NCBI GenBank assembly: GCA_045545735.1
Contig: JAZQBM010000012.1
Coordinates: 62,001 to 126,000 of the forward strand
DNA length: 64,000 nucleotides
Direction of reading: 5' to 3'
Source: Fimenecus sp045545735
GTDB lineage: Bacteria; Bacillota; Clostridia; Oscillospirales; Acutalibacteraceae
The translations under genes were made by a program, and so were the position numbers. Of the stretch, positions 25,801 through 34,520 are shown piece after piece. The notes below the pieces were generated by a model. It was not told where the DNA came from and did not search any database. It saw only the letters and a list, made by a program, of their open reading frames with translations. Positions within the stretch are counted from its first letter, which is position 1. The number at the start of each line of letters is the position of its first letter.

Positions 25801-27297
25801 ATGAATATTTATGAAACAATAAATTCTCTTGTAGCTTACGGCGTAAGAGAAAATCTTATTGAAGAAGCAGATAAGGTCTGGGCAGTAAATCGCATGCTTG
25901 AAATTCTTGATATGGACAGTATGGAAACTGATGCAGAAGTTAAAAATGCTGACCTTGAAGAAATTTTAAAGACAATTCTTGATTATGCAGTGGAAAAAGG
26001 TCTTTGCGAAGATTCAGTTGTATATAAAGATTTGTTTGATACAAAGGTAATGGGTGCAATTACCCCAAGACCATCTGAAGTTATTAAAACTTTTAAAGAA
26101 AAATATGAAAATTCACCGGAAGAGGCAACTGATTATTACTACCATTTAGCTCGTAAATCTGACTACATCCGTGAATATAGAATCAAGAATGATGTTAAGT
26201 GGATTACAAAAACACAGTATGGTGATATTGATATTACAATCAACCTTGCAAAGCCTGAAAAAGACCCAAAAGCAATTGCTGCAGCTACAAAAATGGAACA
26301 GAGTTCATATCCAACTTGTATGCTTTGCAAAGAAAATGAGGGCTATCGCGGTCGTGTAAATCACCCTGCACGTCAAAATCACAGAGTTATTCCAATTTGC
26401 CTTGACGGTGTAAATGCATTTTTGCAGTATTCACCTTACGTTTATTATAACGAGCATTGTATCGTGTTTGACGAGGCTCACAAGCCAATGAAAGTTTGCG
26501 AAAAGAATTTTAGAAGACTTTTCGATTTTGTTAAACAGTTTCCACACTACTTTATCGGTTCAAACTCTGACTTACCAATTTCTGGTGGCTCAATTCTTAC
26601 TCATGAGCATTTCCAAGGCGGTCGTTATGAGTTCGCAATGGCAAAGGCTGAAATTGAAGAATATGTTACATTTGAGGGCTTCGAGGATGTTAAAGCAGGT
26701 ATTGTAAAATGGCCTATGTCAGTAATCCGTCTTCAAGGTGATGATACTGACAGAATTTGCACACTTGCAGGTAAAATCCTTGCAACTTGGCGTGATTATT
26801 CTGATGATGATGCATTCATTATTGCAAAAACTGATGACGGTGAAATTCACAACACAATTACACCGATTACAAGATTTGTAAACGGCAAATATGAAATCGA
26901 CCTTGTTCTTCGTAATAACATCACTACTGAAGAATACCCTGATGGTTACTATCATCCACATCCTGAATACCACAATATAAAGAAAGAAAATATCGGTCTT
27001 ATTGAGGTTATGGGACTTGCAGTTCTTCCATCACGTCTTAAAACTGAAATGGCAATCTTAAAGGATGCAATTCTTCAAAATAAAGATATTAAAGCAGACG
27101 AAAGAATTGCAAAGCACTATGATTGGACAATGAAAATCAAGGCAAAATACAGCGATATAAATGCTAATAATATTGATGAGATTATTCGTGATGAAATTGG
27201 TCTTGTGTTCACTTCAATACTTGAACAGTGCGGTGTCTACGATAGAACAGAAGAGGGCAGAAAACAGTTTAAGAAATTTATTGCATCAGTTAAATAA
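25801..27297 (+). CDS. galT: UDP-glucose--hexose-1-phosphate uridylyltransferase (Firmicutes type)
   Basis: A 498-residue GalT of the long Firmicutes class, in the cytosolic Leloir pathway: it exchanges UMP between UDP-glucose and galactose-1-phosphate. Visible signatures are MGAITPRPSEV, NHPARQNHRVIPICLDG, the GGSILTHEHFQGG active-site region and a late PHPEYHNIKKENIGLIEVMGLAVLP block. The ATG at 25801 follows GAGGGG; the in-frame GTG at 25786 overlaps that site. No galK or galE neighbours lie in the window. With the GH35 beta-galactosidase at the right end, it fits lactose/galactan use. Confidence 0.93.
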   Translation: MNIYETINSLVAYGVRENLIEEADKVWAVNRMLEILDMDSMETDAEVKNADLEEILKTILDYAVEKGLCEDSVVYKDLFDTKVMGAITPRPSEVIKTFKEKYENSPEEATDYYYHLARKSDYIREYRIKNDVKWITKTQYGDIDITINLAKPEKDPKAIAAATKMEQSSYPTCMLCKENEGYRGRVNHPARQNHRVIPICLDGVNAFLQYSPYVYYNEHCIVFDEAHKPMKVCEKNFRRLFDFVKQFPHYFIGSNSDLPISGGSILTHEHFQGGRYEFAMAKAEIEEYVTFEGFEDVKAGIVKWPMSVIRLQGDDTDRICTLAGKILATWRDYSDDDAFIIAKTDDGEIHNTITPITRFVNGKYEIDLVLRNNITTEEYPDGYYHPHPEYHNIKKENIGLIEVMGLAVLPSRLKTEMAILKDAILQNKDIKADERIAKHYDWTMKIKAKYSDINANNIDEIIRDEIGLVFTSILEQCGVYDRTEEGRKQFKKFIASVK

Positions 27298-27298
27298 A

Positions 27299-27338
27299 AA
27301 TAAAATGAGAATGGTTGAAACCATTCTCATTTTTTATT
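27299..27338. terminator. bidirectional terminator
   Basis: A stem of about 14 bp, with arms starting at AAAATGAGAATGGT and loop TGAA, ends in a T-run and lies between convergent galT and the MFS gene. Confidence 0.88.
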
Positions 27339-27355
27339 AATTTAACATTAACAGA

Positions 27356-28789
27356 TTAGTCCCACTCACAACCTGTAACTGTATCAAGGTTAATACCTTT
27401 TGTATCGTGCGTTTTCTTGATAAGTGCAATAAGTGTAATAACAAAACTTGGTACAAGAAGACAAAGAGCAACCGTACCGATTACACCGTCATCAAAAATA
27501 AATGCAAAAATAGTGTTGATAATGAAACCTATGGCATAACCTACAAAGCCCACAACAGTCTGTGCCGAGGTGGCGGATGAACGAAGATTTGTCGGTGCTG
27601 ATTCACTTGCCATCATAATAAGCACATCGTTTGTTGAGTAATAACTGCCTACAAATGCACCACAGAAGAAACCAACAAAATATGGGTTAAAGTTCATTTT
27701 TGCACCTAGTGTAAATGCGACAAAGCAAACGACACAGTTTGCCGCAACGGTAATTGCGGCTGCTTTTCTGCCTTTTTTGTCAGAAATAAAGCCCATAATT
27801 ACTTGTGAAAGAGCCATACCAATAGGGTATAAGGTAAGTGCCTGACTAACTTGATTAACACTTACAAGGTCTAAGAAATCCTTTGTGTTTCCACCATAAA
27901 CACTTTGAGCATAACCGTGGGTGAGAATTGCCTGATAGTTCATACTACCTACAACGCCGATACCCGCAAGGGCGAAGCAGATAAATACCCAACGAAGTTG
28001 TTTGTGTGACATACCGAATTTAAGTGCATCAATAAGTCCACCTTGTGAATTTTGTGCTTTTTTCTTTGCTTCTTCTGCTTGCAACTCGTCTTCAGTCATT
28101 TTAAGATAACGAATTCTGGACTCAATAAATGCGTCAGTTTCTCTTGCACAAAGAAGTGCGATAAGACTGACAACAATACCAACTATTGCAGGAATCATAT
28201 ATACTCTACGCCATTGACCTGCAGTTTCCATTAGCCAATTACGAAGAAGCGGTACAAGCATAACTGCCATATTAGCAAAGAATTTAACTACGGAATATGT
28301 TATTGCACGACTTTTACTTGGTGCAGTTTCCATAATATACACAACGTGCATATCGTGAGGCACGAAGAATAAAATCATACAAGCACCAATAAAGTACATT
28401 ATTACGTTGCCTGAAAGGAAAATAACAAACAACGCAAGTGCCATTCCGAATGTGTTTATAATAAGAAATGTTTTTCTGCCAAAACGGTCAGCTAATGGTC
28501 TGTAAAGAATACCTAAAATCTGAAACGGTATGGCAACAACATTTAAAAGATTAAGAATTGTAACTGCACTTTCGCTTTTGAAAAATTCATTAGCGATTTC
28601 CGTCTGCATAAGTGAGTTGATTTGAGATGCTATCTCGTCAACTGCATAAATAAGGGCAATAATAAGTACAAGATACCAAAAATATGTTTTACTTTTAGGC
28701 CTTGCTTTTTGTTTTTCCCAGTACTTAAGTTCTTTTGCCTTGCGTAGTTCCTTTTTTCTGGCTTTTTCGGGAGTTAAAGTTTTACTCAT
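27356..28789 (-). CDS. MFS transporter
   Basis: A 477-residue protein of the major facilitator superfamily with about 12 membrane spans. RPLADRFGRKTFLIINTFGMA (around residues 90-110) is the classic loop 2-3 motif, repeated in the second half as GFISDKKGRKAAAI. Overall it resembles the sugar/general MFS porters, but the substrate is not recognisable. I chose ATG at 28789 after AAAGGGG; an upstream in-frame start would add an 18-residue segment with no ribosome site. Its promoter overlaps the foot of the hydF terminator. Confidence 0.85.
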   Translation of the reverse strand: MSKTLTPEKARKKELRKAKELKYWEKQKARPKSKTYFWYLVLIIALIYAVDEIASQINSLMQTEIANEFFKSESAVTILNLLNVVAIPFQILGILYRPLADRFGRKTFLIINTFGMALALFVIFLSGNVIMYFIGACMILFFVPHDMHVVYIMETAPSKSRAITYSVVKFFANMAVMLVPLLRNWLMETAGQWRRVYMIPAIVGIVVSLIALLCARETDAFIESRIRYLKMTEDELQAEEAKKKAQNSQGGLIDALKFGMSHKQLRWVFICFALAGIGVVGSMNYQAILTHGYAQSVYGGNTKDFLDLVSVNQVSQALTLYPIGMALSQVIMGFISDKKGRKAAAITVAANCVVCFVAFTLGAKMNFNPYFVGFFCGAFVGSYYSTNDVLIMMASESAPTNLRSSATSAQTVVGFVGYAIGFIINTIFAFIFDDGVIGTVALCLLVPSFVITLIALIKKTHDTKGINLDTVTGCEWD

Positions 28790-28814
28790 ATAAATTTCCC
28801 CTTTCAATGAACTT

Positions 28815-28843
28815 ATTGTAGCACATAAATAAAATAAAAACAA
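28815..28843 (-). promoter_or_regulatory. promoter of the MFS gene
   Basis: On the minus strand TTGTTT (28838-28843) and TACAAT (28815-28820) are spaced by 17 bases. Confidence 0.5.
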
Positions 28844-28868
28844 CGGCAGAGTTAGTTCTCTGCCGTTA
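28835..28868 (-). terminator. terminator of the hydrogenase maturation operon (AACGGC family)
   Basis: A 10-bp perfect stem AACGGCAGAG/CTCTGCCGTT (28842-28851, 28858-28867), followed on the minus strand by GTTTTTATTTT. Confidence 0.85.
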
Positions 28869-28871
28869 AAA

Positions 28872-30071
28872 TTATAATAACTTTAAAATCTCAGGAAATG
28901 GCTCAAGTGAACGCTTTAAAATTCCGTGCATCTGTGCAATAGCAATACCGTAATTTGTGATTGGTGTGCCGTTTTGAACAGAACGCTCAAGTCTTGATTT
29001 CATTTCTTTCTCGTTGAGCATACAACCACCACAATGAACAACAAGTGCGAAGTCTTGCGTATTTTCGGGGAACTCTGTTCCTGATGTGAACTCAAACTCC
29101 ACATTTTTACCACAATATTCTTTAATCCACCCCGGCATTTTTACTGTGCCAATGTCCTTGCATTGACGGTGATGCGTGCAACCTTCTGAAATGAGAATTT
29201 TGTCGCCGTCTTGTAACTTGTCAAGGTGTGAAGCACCCGAAACTACGGTTGCCAAGTCACCTTTATATCGTGCAAAAAGAATTGAAAATGATGTGAGCAA
29301 TACATCACTTGGCACGACTTTTGAAACATAGCCGAATACTTGCGAATCAGTAATCACAAGTTTAGGCTTTCCTTTAAGTGCGTCAAGAGTATTTTTAAGT
29401 TCAGTTTCACGACACACAACAATACTTGCACCGATTTCGAGAAGTTCGCGGATTGTGTGTTGTTGCGGTAAAATAAGTCTGCCCTTTGGTGCGGACTCGT
29501 CAATTGGTGTTACAAGTACAACTGTGTCACCATATTCTACTAAATCACCAAGCAAGGTTTTAGTATTTTCTGCACCTTTAGATAATGTTGCAATTTTCTC
29601 TTTTAACTCATTTATGTTCAGTCTTTTTTCTGCACTTACATAAATTTCATTATCTTGTGGAGTAGGGATACTATCTAACAAATCCGCCTTGTTGTAAGCA
29701 ATAATATATGGTAATTTTCTTGACTTAAAAAGTTCAATCAATTCGTTGTCAATAGGGGAAATTCCTTTTGCAGAATCAACTACAAGAATTGCTACGTCAG
29801 TTTGTGCGAGCATCTGCTTTGCCCTTGCTACTCGTTGCTCACCAAGTTCACCAACGTCGTCAAGACCGGGCGTGTCAATAATTACAACGGGACCAAGTGG
29901 TAACAATTCCATAGCCTTTTTAACGGGGTCGGTAGTAGTACCCAGCACGTCAGAAACGAGTGATAATTTCTGTCCCGTAACTGCATTTACAAGGCTTGAT
30001 TTACCTGCATTTCGCAACCCGAAAAAGCCGATATGTACTCTTTCAGCAGAAACTACATTGTTTAAACTCAT
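28872..30071 (-). CDS. hydF: [FeFe]-hydrogenase maturation GTPase HydF
   Basis: A 399-residue scaffold protein. The N-terminal GTPase domain has P-loop GLRNAGKS (18-25), DTPGLDD and NKAD. The C-terminal cluster domain has an early cysteine in EGCTHH (around residue 297) and the diagnostic HCGGC at 346-350, which bind the 4Fe-4S cluster on which the diiron subcluster is assembled before transfer to the hydrogenase. It ends the TM1266-hydE-hydG-hydF operon and is followed by a strong terminator. No hydrogenase structural gene is in the window. Confidence 0.96.
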   Translation of the reverse strand: MSLNNVVSAERVHIGFFGLRNAGKSSLVNAVTGQKLSLVSDVLGTTTDPVKKAMELLPLGPVVIIDTPGLDDVGELGEQRVARAKQMLAQTDVAILVVDSAKGISPIDNELIELFKSRKLPYIIAYNKADLLDSIPTPQDNEIYVSAEKRLNINELKEKIATLSKGAENTKTLLGDLVEYGDTVVLVTPIDESAPKGRLILPQQHTIRELLEIGASIVVCRETELKNTLDALKGKPKLVITDSQVFGYVSKVVPSDVLLTSFSILFARYKGDLATVVSGASHLDKLQDGDKILISEGCTHHRQCKDIGTVKMPGWIKEYCGKNVEFEFTSGTEFPENTQDFALVVHCGGCMLNEKEMKSRLERSVQNGTPITNYGIAIAQMHGILKRSLEPFPEILKLL

Positions 30072-30085
30072 AAATATTTCTCCAA

Positions 30086-31531
30086 TCAGAAACGGAAATC
30101 ACGACGATTTGAATTCTTAATTGCTTCAATATTGTCTTTTGCAATCTGCTTTACTTTATCTTTCGGGATTTTCTCAAGTTCACTTTCAATAAGCTTAAAT
30201 CCTGTTTCTTTTGTCTTGTCACTTGCATAGTCAATAAGATATTCAGTAAGTGTCATAAGTGCATTTGGATGACAGCAGTTAAGAATCTGACCATTTTTGC
30301 AAAGTTGCATAAAGCGGTCACCTGTTCTACCCTCACGATAGCAAGCTGTACAGAATGACGGAATGTGTTCCATTTCCATAAGCCAGTTTACAACTTCGTC
30401 AAGAGTTCTCTGGTCAGAAACATCGAACTGTTCTGAATCGTGTGGGCGTTCATCTTCTGTGTAGCCACCAACAGATGTTCTTGAAGCACCGCTAATCTGT
30501 GAAATACCAAGTTCAAGTGCTCGTGCACGAACCTGCTCGCTTTCACGTGTTGAAATAATCATACCTGTATATGGAACTGCAATTCGAATACAAGCAATAA
30601 TTTTTGCAAAAGTATCGTCATCAAGACCGTTGTCGAATACGTCAGGGTCAATGTCGTCAGCACGTTTGATTCGTGGAACGCTAATTGTGTGAGGACCAAC
30701 GCCGTGAACTGCTTCAAGGTGTTCAGCGTGCATTAAAAGTCCTGCAAATTCATACTGATAGCCCTCAAGACCGAAAAGTACGCCAAGACCAACGTCGTCA
30801 ATTCCACCCTCCATAGCTCTGTCCATAGCTTCTGTATGATAATCATAATCGTGCTTTGGACCTGTTGGGTGAAGTTCAAGATAACTTTCTTTATTATATG
30901 TTTCTTGGAACAGAATATATGTGCCGATTCCTGCATCTTTAAGTTTGCGGTAATTCTCAACTGTTGTTGCAGCAATATTTACATTTACTCGGCGGATTGC
31001 ACCGTTTTTGTGCTGAATACTGTAAATTGTGTTAATACATTCAAGAATGTACTCGATAGGATTATTTTTGGGGTCTTCGCCTGCTTCAATAGCAAGACGC
31101 TTGTGTCCCATATCCTGAAGTGCAATAACTTCTGCCTTAACTTCTTCTTGAGTAAGTTTTTTACGTGCAATATGCTTGTTTTTCATATGGTATGGGCAGT
31201 AAACGCAACCATTTACACAGTAGTTTGAAAGGTAAAGGGGAGCGAACATAACAATTCTGTTGCCGTAAAAAGCCAATTTGATTTCTTTAGCTAAGTCATA
31301 CATAGCCTGCACTTTTTCAGGAATATCACAAGCAAGAAGAACTGATGCTTCGCGGTGTGTAAGACCTGAACAATGAATTCCGTCTTCTGTTTTCTTTGGA
31401 CGAGCTTTTTCGAGTAAACTGTCAATTAATTCTACATTGTGCTTATTTTCTTCAGCATAACGGATTGTGTCAAGAATTTCTTCGTGAGAAATAAATTCTG
31501 TAGCTTTTAATGATTTAGGGTTGTAATTCAT
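30086..31531 (-). CDS. hydG: [FeFe]-hydrogenase maturation radical SAM tyrosine lyase HydG
   Basis: A 481-residue radical SAM enzyme that splits tyrosine to p-cresol and an iron-bound CO and cyanide synthon for the hydrogenase H-cluster. The SAM cluster motif is C105-x3-C109-x2-C112 (CVNGCVYC). The C-terminal CTAC plus a cysteine 23 residues later matches the CX2CX22C motif of the auxiliary dangler-iron cluster, so both clusters are intact. It is 14 bases upstream of hydF and one base downstream of hydE. Confidence 0.96.
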   Translation of the reverse strand: MNYNPKSLKATEFISHEEILDTIRYAEENKHNVELIDSLLEKARPKKTEDGIHCSGLTHREASVLLACDIPEKVQAMYDLAKEIKLAFYGNRIVMFAPLYLSNYCVNGCVYCPYHMKNKHIARKKLTQEEVKAEVIALQDMGHKRLAIEAGEDPKNNPIEYILECINTIYSIQHKNGAIRRVNVNIAATTVENYRKLKDAGIGTYILFQETYNKESYLELHPTGPKHDYDYHTEAMDRAMEGGIDDVGLGVLFGLEGYQYEFAGLLMHAEHLEAVHGVGPHTISVPRIKRADDIDPDVFDNGLDDDTFAKIIACIRIAVPYTGMIISTRESEQVRARALELGISQISGASRTSVGGYTEDERPHDSEQFDVSDQRTLDEVVNWLMEMEHIPSFCTACYREGRTGDRFMQLCKNGQILNCCHPNALMTLTEYLIDYASDKTKETGFKLIESELEKIPKDKVKQIAKDNIEAIKNSNRRDFRF

Positions 31532-31532
31532 A

Positions 31533-32585
31533 TTAATTCTCCTTTTTTATATCGCCACGGGCAACAACTACCTCGTAGCCTATAACTTTAATTTTTTCTT
31601 CTAATGTTTTTTTACTTTGAGCAGATTCTGCACCATCAGAAATTTTGTTATCATAGAGCATATATTTTTTTCGTACCGATGGTGGTGAAAGATTTGGCAT
31701 CACTACATTTGCACCTGATAAAATCCCCAACTCTCTGCCTTGCGGGTGAATTGTGCCAAGTGCCGTTGTGGACGGAAGCAGAATATTCGGCTTAATAAGT
31801 CGTACTATTGAAAGTAAATAGCAGGTCATTTCAAGTGAGCCTGACTGCTTATCTGCAAACGGCGTTGATTTATGAGTGATAAAAGGACCAATTCCGCACA
31901 TATCAGGCTGAAATACTTCAACGAATTTTAAATCTTTTGCAAGATTACGCGTAGTCTGATAAGGCGAGCCTACCATAAATCCGCAACCTACCTGATACCC
32001 AATTTCTTTCAAATCTTGAAGACAACGCATGCGGTTTTCAAAACTCATATTTTCAGGGTGCAGTTTTTCATAATGTTCACGGTCTGCAGTTTCGTGACGA
32101 AGTAAATAACGGTCAGCACCTGCGTCGTGTAACAATTGATAACTTTCTCTTGAACGCTCGCCTAAAGACAATGTAATTGCACAGTCGGGGTAACGATTTT
32201 TGATTTCCTTAATAAGTCCGCAAAGCATTTCGTCAGTAAAGTGAGAATCTTCACCGCCTTGCAATACGAATGTGCGAAATCCTAACTCGTAACCTTCTTT
32301 GCAACATTCAAGAATGTCGTCAGCGGTTAATCTGTAACGTGAACAACTCTTGTTATCACGTCTTATTCCGCAGTAAAGACAGTTGTTTTTACAAAAATTA
32401 CTTATCTCAATAAGTCCGCGAATAAAAACCTTGTTACCGTAAACTGCTTTTTGAACTTCAACTGCTTTTTTTGCAAGGTGTTTTGCGGTTTCTTCGTTTT
32501 GGTTTTTAATTAGGAACTCATATTCATCTAATGTAAGACTATGAGTTTTCGCTAATTTGTCAATTAAGTTAAAAGCATTATTCAT
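31533..32585 (-). CDS. hydE: [FeFe]-hydrogenase maturation radical SAM enzyme HydE
   Basis: A 350-residue radical SAM protein with C65-x3-C69-x2-C72 (CKNNCLYC) for the catalytic 4Fe-4S cluster and GGEDS at 112-116. HydE works with HydG and HydF in building the diiron dithiolate bridge. The C-terminal part has no cysteine set, so the optional second cluster of some HydE proteins is absent, as in many active homologues. I chose ATG at 32585, which overlaps the preceding stop by 8 bases (ATGAATAA). Confidence 0.93.
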   Translation of the reverse strand: MNNAFNLIDKLAKTHSLTLDEYEFLIKNQNEETAKHLAKKAVEVQKAVYGNKVFIRGLIEISNFCKNNCLYCGIRRDNKSCSRYRLTADDILECCKEGYELGFRTFVLQGGEDSHFTDEMLCGLIKEIKNRYPDCAITLSLGERSRESYQLLHDAGADRYLLRHETADREHYEKLHPENMSFENRMRCLQDLKEIGYQVGCGFMVGSPYQTTRNLAKDLKFVEVFQPDMCGIGPFITHKSTPFADKQSGSLEMTCYLLSIVRLIKPNILLPSTTALGTIHPQGRELGILSGANVVMPNLSPPSVRKKYMLYDNKISDGAESAQSKKTLEEKIKVIGYEVVVARGDIKKEN

Positions 32586-32838
32586 CGCTTGACACCACAT
32601 TTGAATATGCAGTTTTTACGCTGACCCCTGCAAGTTTGCCGATTTTTCCCGAAAGTGTGCTTATAACGGGCTGTGGTGCGTCAACTGCAACACTTAGAAT
32701 ACTAACATTACATTTGCGGTAGGGGAGCCCCATTCTACCGATTATATATTCACCATATTCGTGTAAAATACTGTTAAGTGCCTCAACAGACTCTGTATTT
32801 TCAACGATTACGGCAATTAAAGCTATTCTTGTTTCCAT
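32578..32838 (-). CDS. TM1266-family iron-only hydrogenase system regulator
   Basis: An 86-residue ACT/NikR-C-like protein: METRIALIAVIVEN, EYIIGRMGLPYR and SILSVAVDAP match the TM1266 family, which almost always sits beside hydE/hydG/hydF. It has no DNA-binding segment of its own, so it probably senses a ligand and acts through a partner. AAGGTGA precedes the ATG. It opens the operon, directly downstream of a leader that contains a terminator, so transcription of the whole operon may be attenuated. Confidence 0.9.
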   Translation of the reverse strand: METRIALIAVIVENTESVEALNSILHEYGEYIIGRMGLPYRKCNVSILSVAVDAPQPVISTLSGKIGKLAGVSVKTAYSNVVSSDE

Positions 32839-32851
32839 AAAACATCACCTT

Positions 32852-32888
32852 AAACAAAAAAGGACTGCAACTTTAAAAGATGCAGTCC
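32852..32888 (-). terminator. leader terminator upstream of the TM1266-family gene
   Basis: An 8-bp perfect GC-containing stem (GGACTGCA/TGCAGTCC) with an inner CTT/AAG extension and a downstream T-rich run, placed 5' of the operon rather than at its end. Confidence 0.75.
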
Positions 32889-32954
32889 GAAATAAGCATA
32901 AAAATGCCAATAAATTTAAAATATTTCTTGCATCTTTCATCTCAATAAATATTT
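32852..32954 (-). promoter_or_regulatory. attenuator-like leader (candidate riboswitch or antiterminator) of the hydrogenase maturation operon
   Basis: Read on the minus strand: AAATATTT (32947-32954) and AAATATTT (32919-32926) can pair and present a loop containing AAAGATGCA (complement of 32929-32937). A small GCAT-loop-ATGC hairpin follows, then a terminator: GGACTGCA (32881-32888) pairs with TGCAGTCC (32862-32869), followed by a T-run (32852-32861). AAAGATGCA is perfectly complementary to TGCATCTTT in the 5' arm and loop of the terminator, so the two pairings exclude each other. It lies between promoter and first gene. No known riboswitch class is recognised. Confidence 0.6.
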
Positions 32955-32972
32955 CAATGTCAGATTACCTAT

Positions 32973-33001
32973 ATTTTAACATATTTTCATGTAGAAATCA
33001 A
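32973..33001 (-). promoter_or_regulatory. promoter of the hydrogenase maturation operon
   Basis: TTGATT (32996-33001) and TAAAAT (32973-32978) on the minus strand, spacer 17, giving a leader of roughly 125 bases. Confidence 0.6.
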
Positions 33002-33019
33002 TAGGTATGTATTTCTTCC

Positions 33020-33047
33020 TTGACTAAAAAAATAAAAGTGTTAAAAT
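33020..33047 (+). promoter_or_regulatory. promoter of the flavin reductase-like gene
   Basis: TTGACT (33020-33025), 16-base spacer, TAAAAT (33042-33047). Confidence 0.55.
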
Positions 33048-33078
33048 ATTATCAATGATTAAAAACGAGGGGATTATT

Positions 33079-34011
33079 ATGAGTAGCTTTGAAAATTTAA
33101 GAATAGTTGACAATTTTTATCAGACATCTTTGTTTTTTCCGATGCCAACAGTTGTAATCAGTACACTTTGTGAGAACGGAACAACAAATTTAGGCCCATA
33201 TTCTTTGGTACAACCTTATTATGTTGCAGGTAAAGATTATTACGCAATGTTGCTTTGTTGTCGTAACTCATCAAATACAGCACAGAATATTCTTCGCAAC
33301 GGCAAATGTGCACTTAACTTTATTGATGATAATCCGAAAACCTTCAAAGAGGCAGTTAAACTTTCTTGGCCTGGGGACAAACCTGAAGAAAAAATGCCAA
33401 AATGCAACTTTAAGCTTGAAAAAAGTATGCTCCACGAAGAAACAGGCGAAGTTCGTCCAATGGTTTTAACTGACGCTATTGAAGTTATTGAATGTACTTG
33501 GGTGCGTGAACTTGACGGAGCTGATAAGGATTTACCGGGTGAACTTAACGGCTATGAAGGTCCATATCACGATTTCAATGGTATTACAAGTAAATTTGGT
33601 GCTCACTTCATTTTGAAAATTGATAAAATCCTTATGAAGAAAAAGTACAGTGACGCTATTATCAATGGCGTTAAATCAAAGGATTTCCCTGCACTTCCTG
33701 TTGACTATGGCTACCGCGACAGTAAAAATTTCTGGTTCCACAGAAAGAGAAAGATGCGTGCAGAGCTTTTACAAATGCGTGAGGCATCACTTGAGTCAGT
33801 ACGCTATGCAGCAGACAGAGTTGATGATAAAATCAAATTTACAGATGAAGCACTAAAAACAGTTCTTGCAGTACCACGTGTATTCTTACCATTAGTCCTT
33901 AAAGGTTGCGTTGATTGGGCAAGAGAAAACAATGTTGAGTTAATCACAGAAGAACATATGAAGATAATCAACGACAAACGAGCAAAAGAAAAAGCAAATA
34001 AGAAAAAATAA
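33079..34011 (+). CDS. flavin reductase-like domain protein
   Basis: A 310-residue cytoplasmic protein. The first two-thirds resemble the FMN-binding split-barrel flavin reductase-like fold: PMPTVVISTLCENGTTNLGPYSLVQP, where a reductase has the SPV(S)xSP-type flavin loop, then LRNGKCALNFID. The last third is basic and helical. Such proteins bind FMN and often belong to anaerobic redox pathways, but no partner gene is adjacent. GAGGGG six bases before the ATG at 33079 decides the start; the earlier in-frame ATG at 33055 overlaps it. Confidence 0.75.
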   Translation: MSSFENLRIVDNFYQTSLFFPMPTVVISTLCENGTTNLGPYSLVQPYYVAGKDYYAMLLCCRNSSNTAQNILRNGKCALNFIDDNPKTFKEAVKLSWPGDKPEEKMPKCNFKLEKSMLHEETGEVRPMVLTDAIEVIECTWVRELDGADKDLPGELNGYEGPYHDFNGITSKFGAHFILKIDKILMKKKYSDAIINGVKSKDFPALPVDYGYRDSKNFWFHRKRKMRAELLQMREASLESVRYAADRVDDKIKFTDEALKTVLAVPRVFLPLVLKGCVDWARENNVELITEEHMKIINDKRAKEKANKKK

Positions 34012-34018
34012 ATTTTTT

Positions 34019-34050
34019 AGCGGTGAGATAAAATTCTCACCGTTATTTTT
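34019..34050 (+). terminator. terminator
   Basis: CGGTGAGA (34021-34028) pairs with TCTCACCG (34035-34042), followed by a T-run. Confidence 0.8.
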
Positions 34051-34139
34051 TAAAAATCAACATTTCTCAAAATTCTTGTTGTTCAGTTTGTGTTCTTGAA
34101 AAATTATAATTGTCTTGTAACTTAAAGGAGGTTATAATA

Positions 34140-34496
34140 ATGAATACAGACAAAATTTACGCAGAATCAATCGCAAAGGAGTATGCACCGAAAGATAATT
34201 CAAAAATCGTTGCACTACGCAAACTTGACAAGAAAGCAAAAATGCCTGCAATAGTATTTACTTATACTTTCGGGATTATATCAAGTCTTGTAGCAGGTCT
34301 TGGAATGAGCCTTGCAATGCGGGTAATCGGTGGTACAACATTTTTTATGGTGCTTGGTATTGTAATTGGTATTATCGGCTTTATCGGTATGGGTGTAAAC
34401 TATCCTATTTACAAGAAAAAACTTGAAAAGGGTAAGCAGAAATACGCTTTTGAGATTGTAGAACTGGCAAGAGAAATCAGTGAAGAAAACAAGTAA
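34140..34496 (+). CDS. small two-span membrane protein
   Basis: A 118-residue protein with a charged N-terminal 35 residues, two hydrophobic helices (about 38-60 and 65-88) and a basic, Lys/Glu-rich C-terminal tail. I do not recognise the family with certainty; it resembles small membrane proteins often encoded beside TetR regulators in clostridia. An excellent AAAGGAGG site sits 8 bases before the ATG at 34140. The TetR gene starts 24 bases downstream, so the two form an operon; it may be the regulator's target or a stress-related membrane protein. Confidence 0.75.
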   Translation: MNTDKIYAESIAKEYAPKDNSKIVALRKLDKKAKMPAIVFTYTFGIISSLVAGLGMSLAMRVIGGTTFFMVLGIVIGIIGFIGMGVNYPIYKKKLEKGKQKYAFEIVELAREISEENK

Positions 34497-34520
34497 AATT
34501 ATTGAAAAGGGGGCTGTCAA

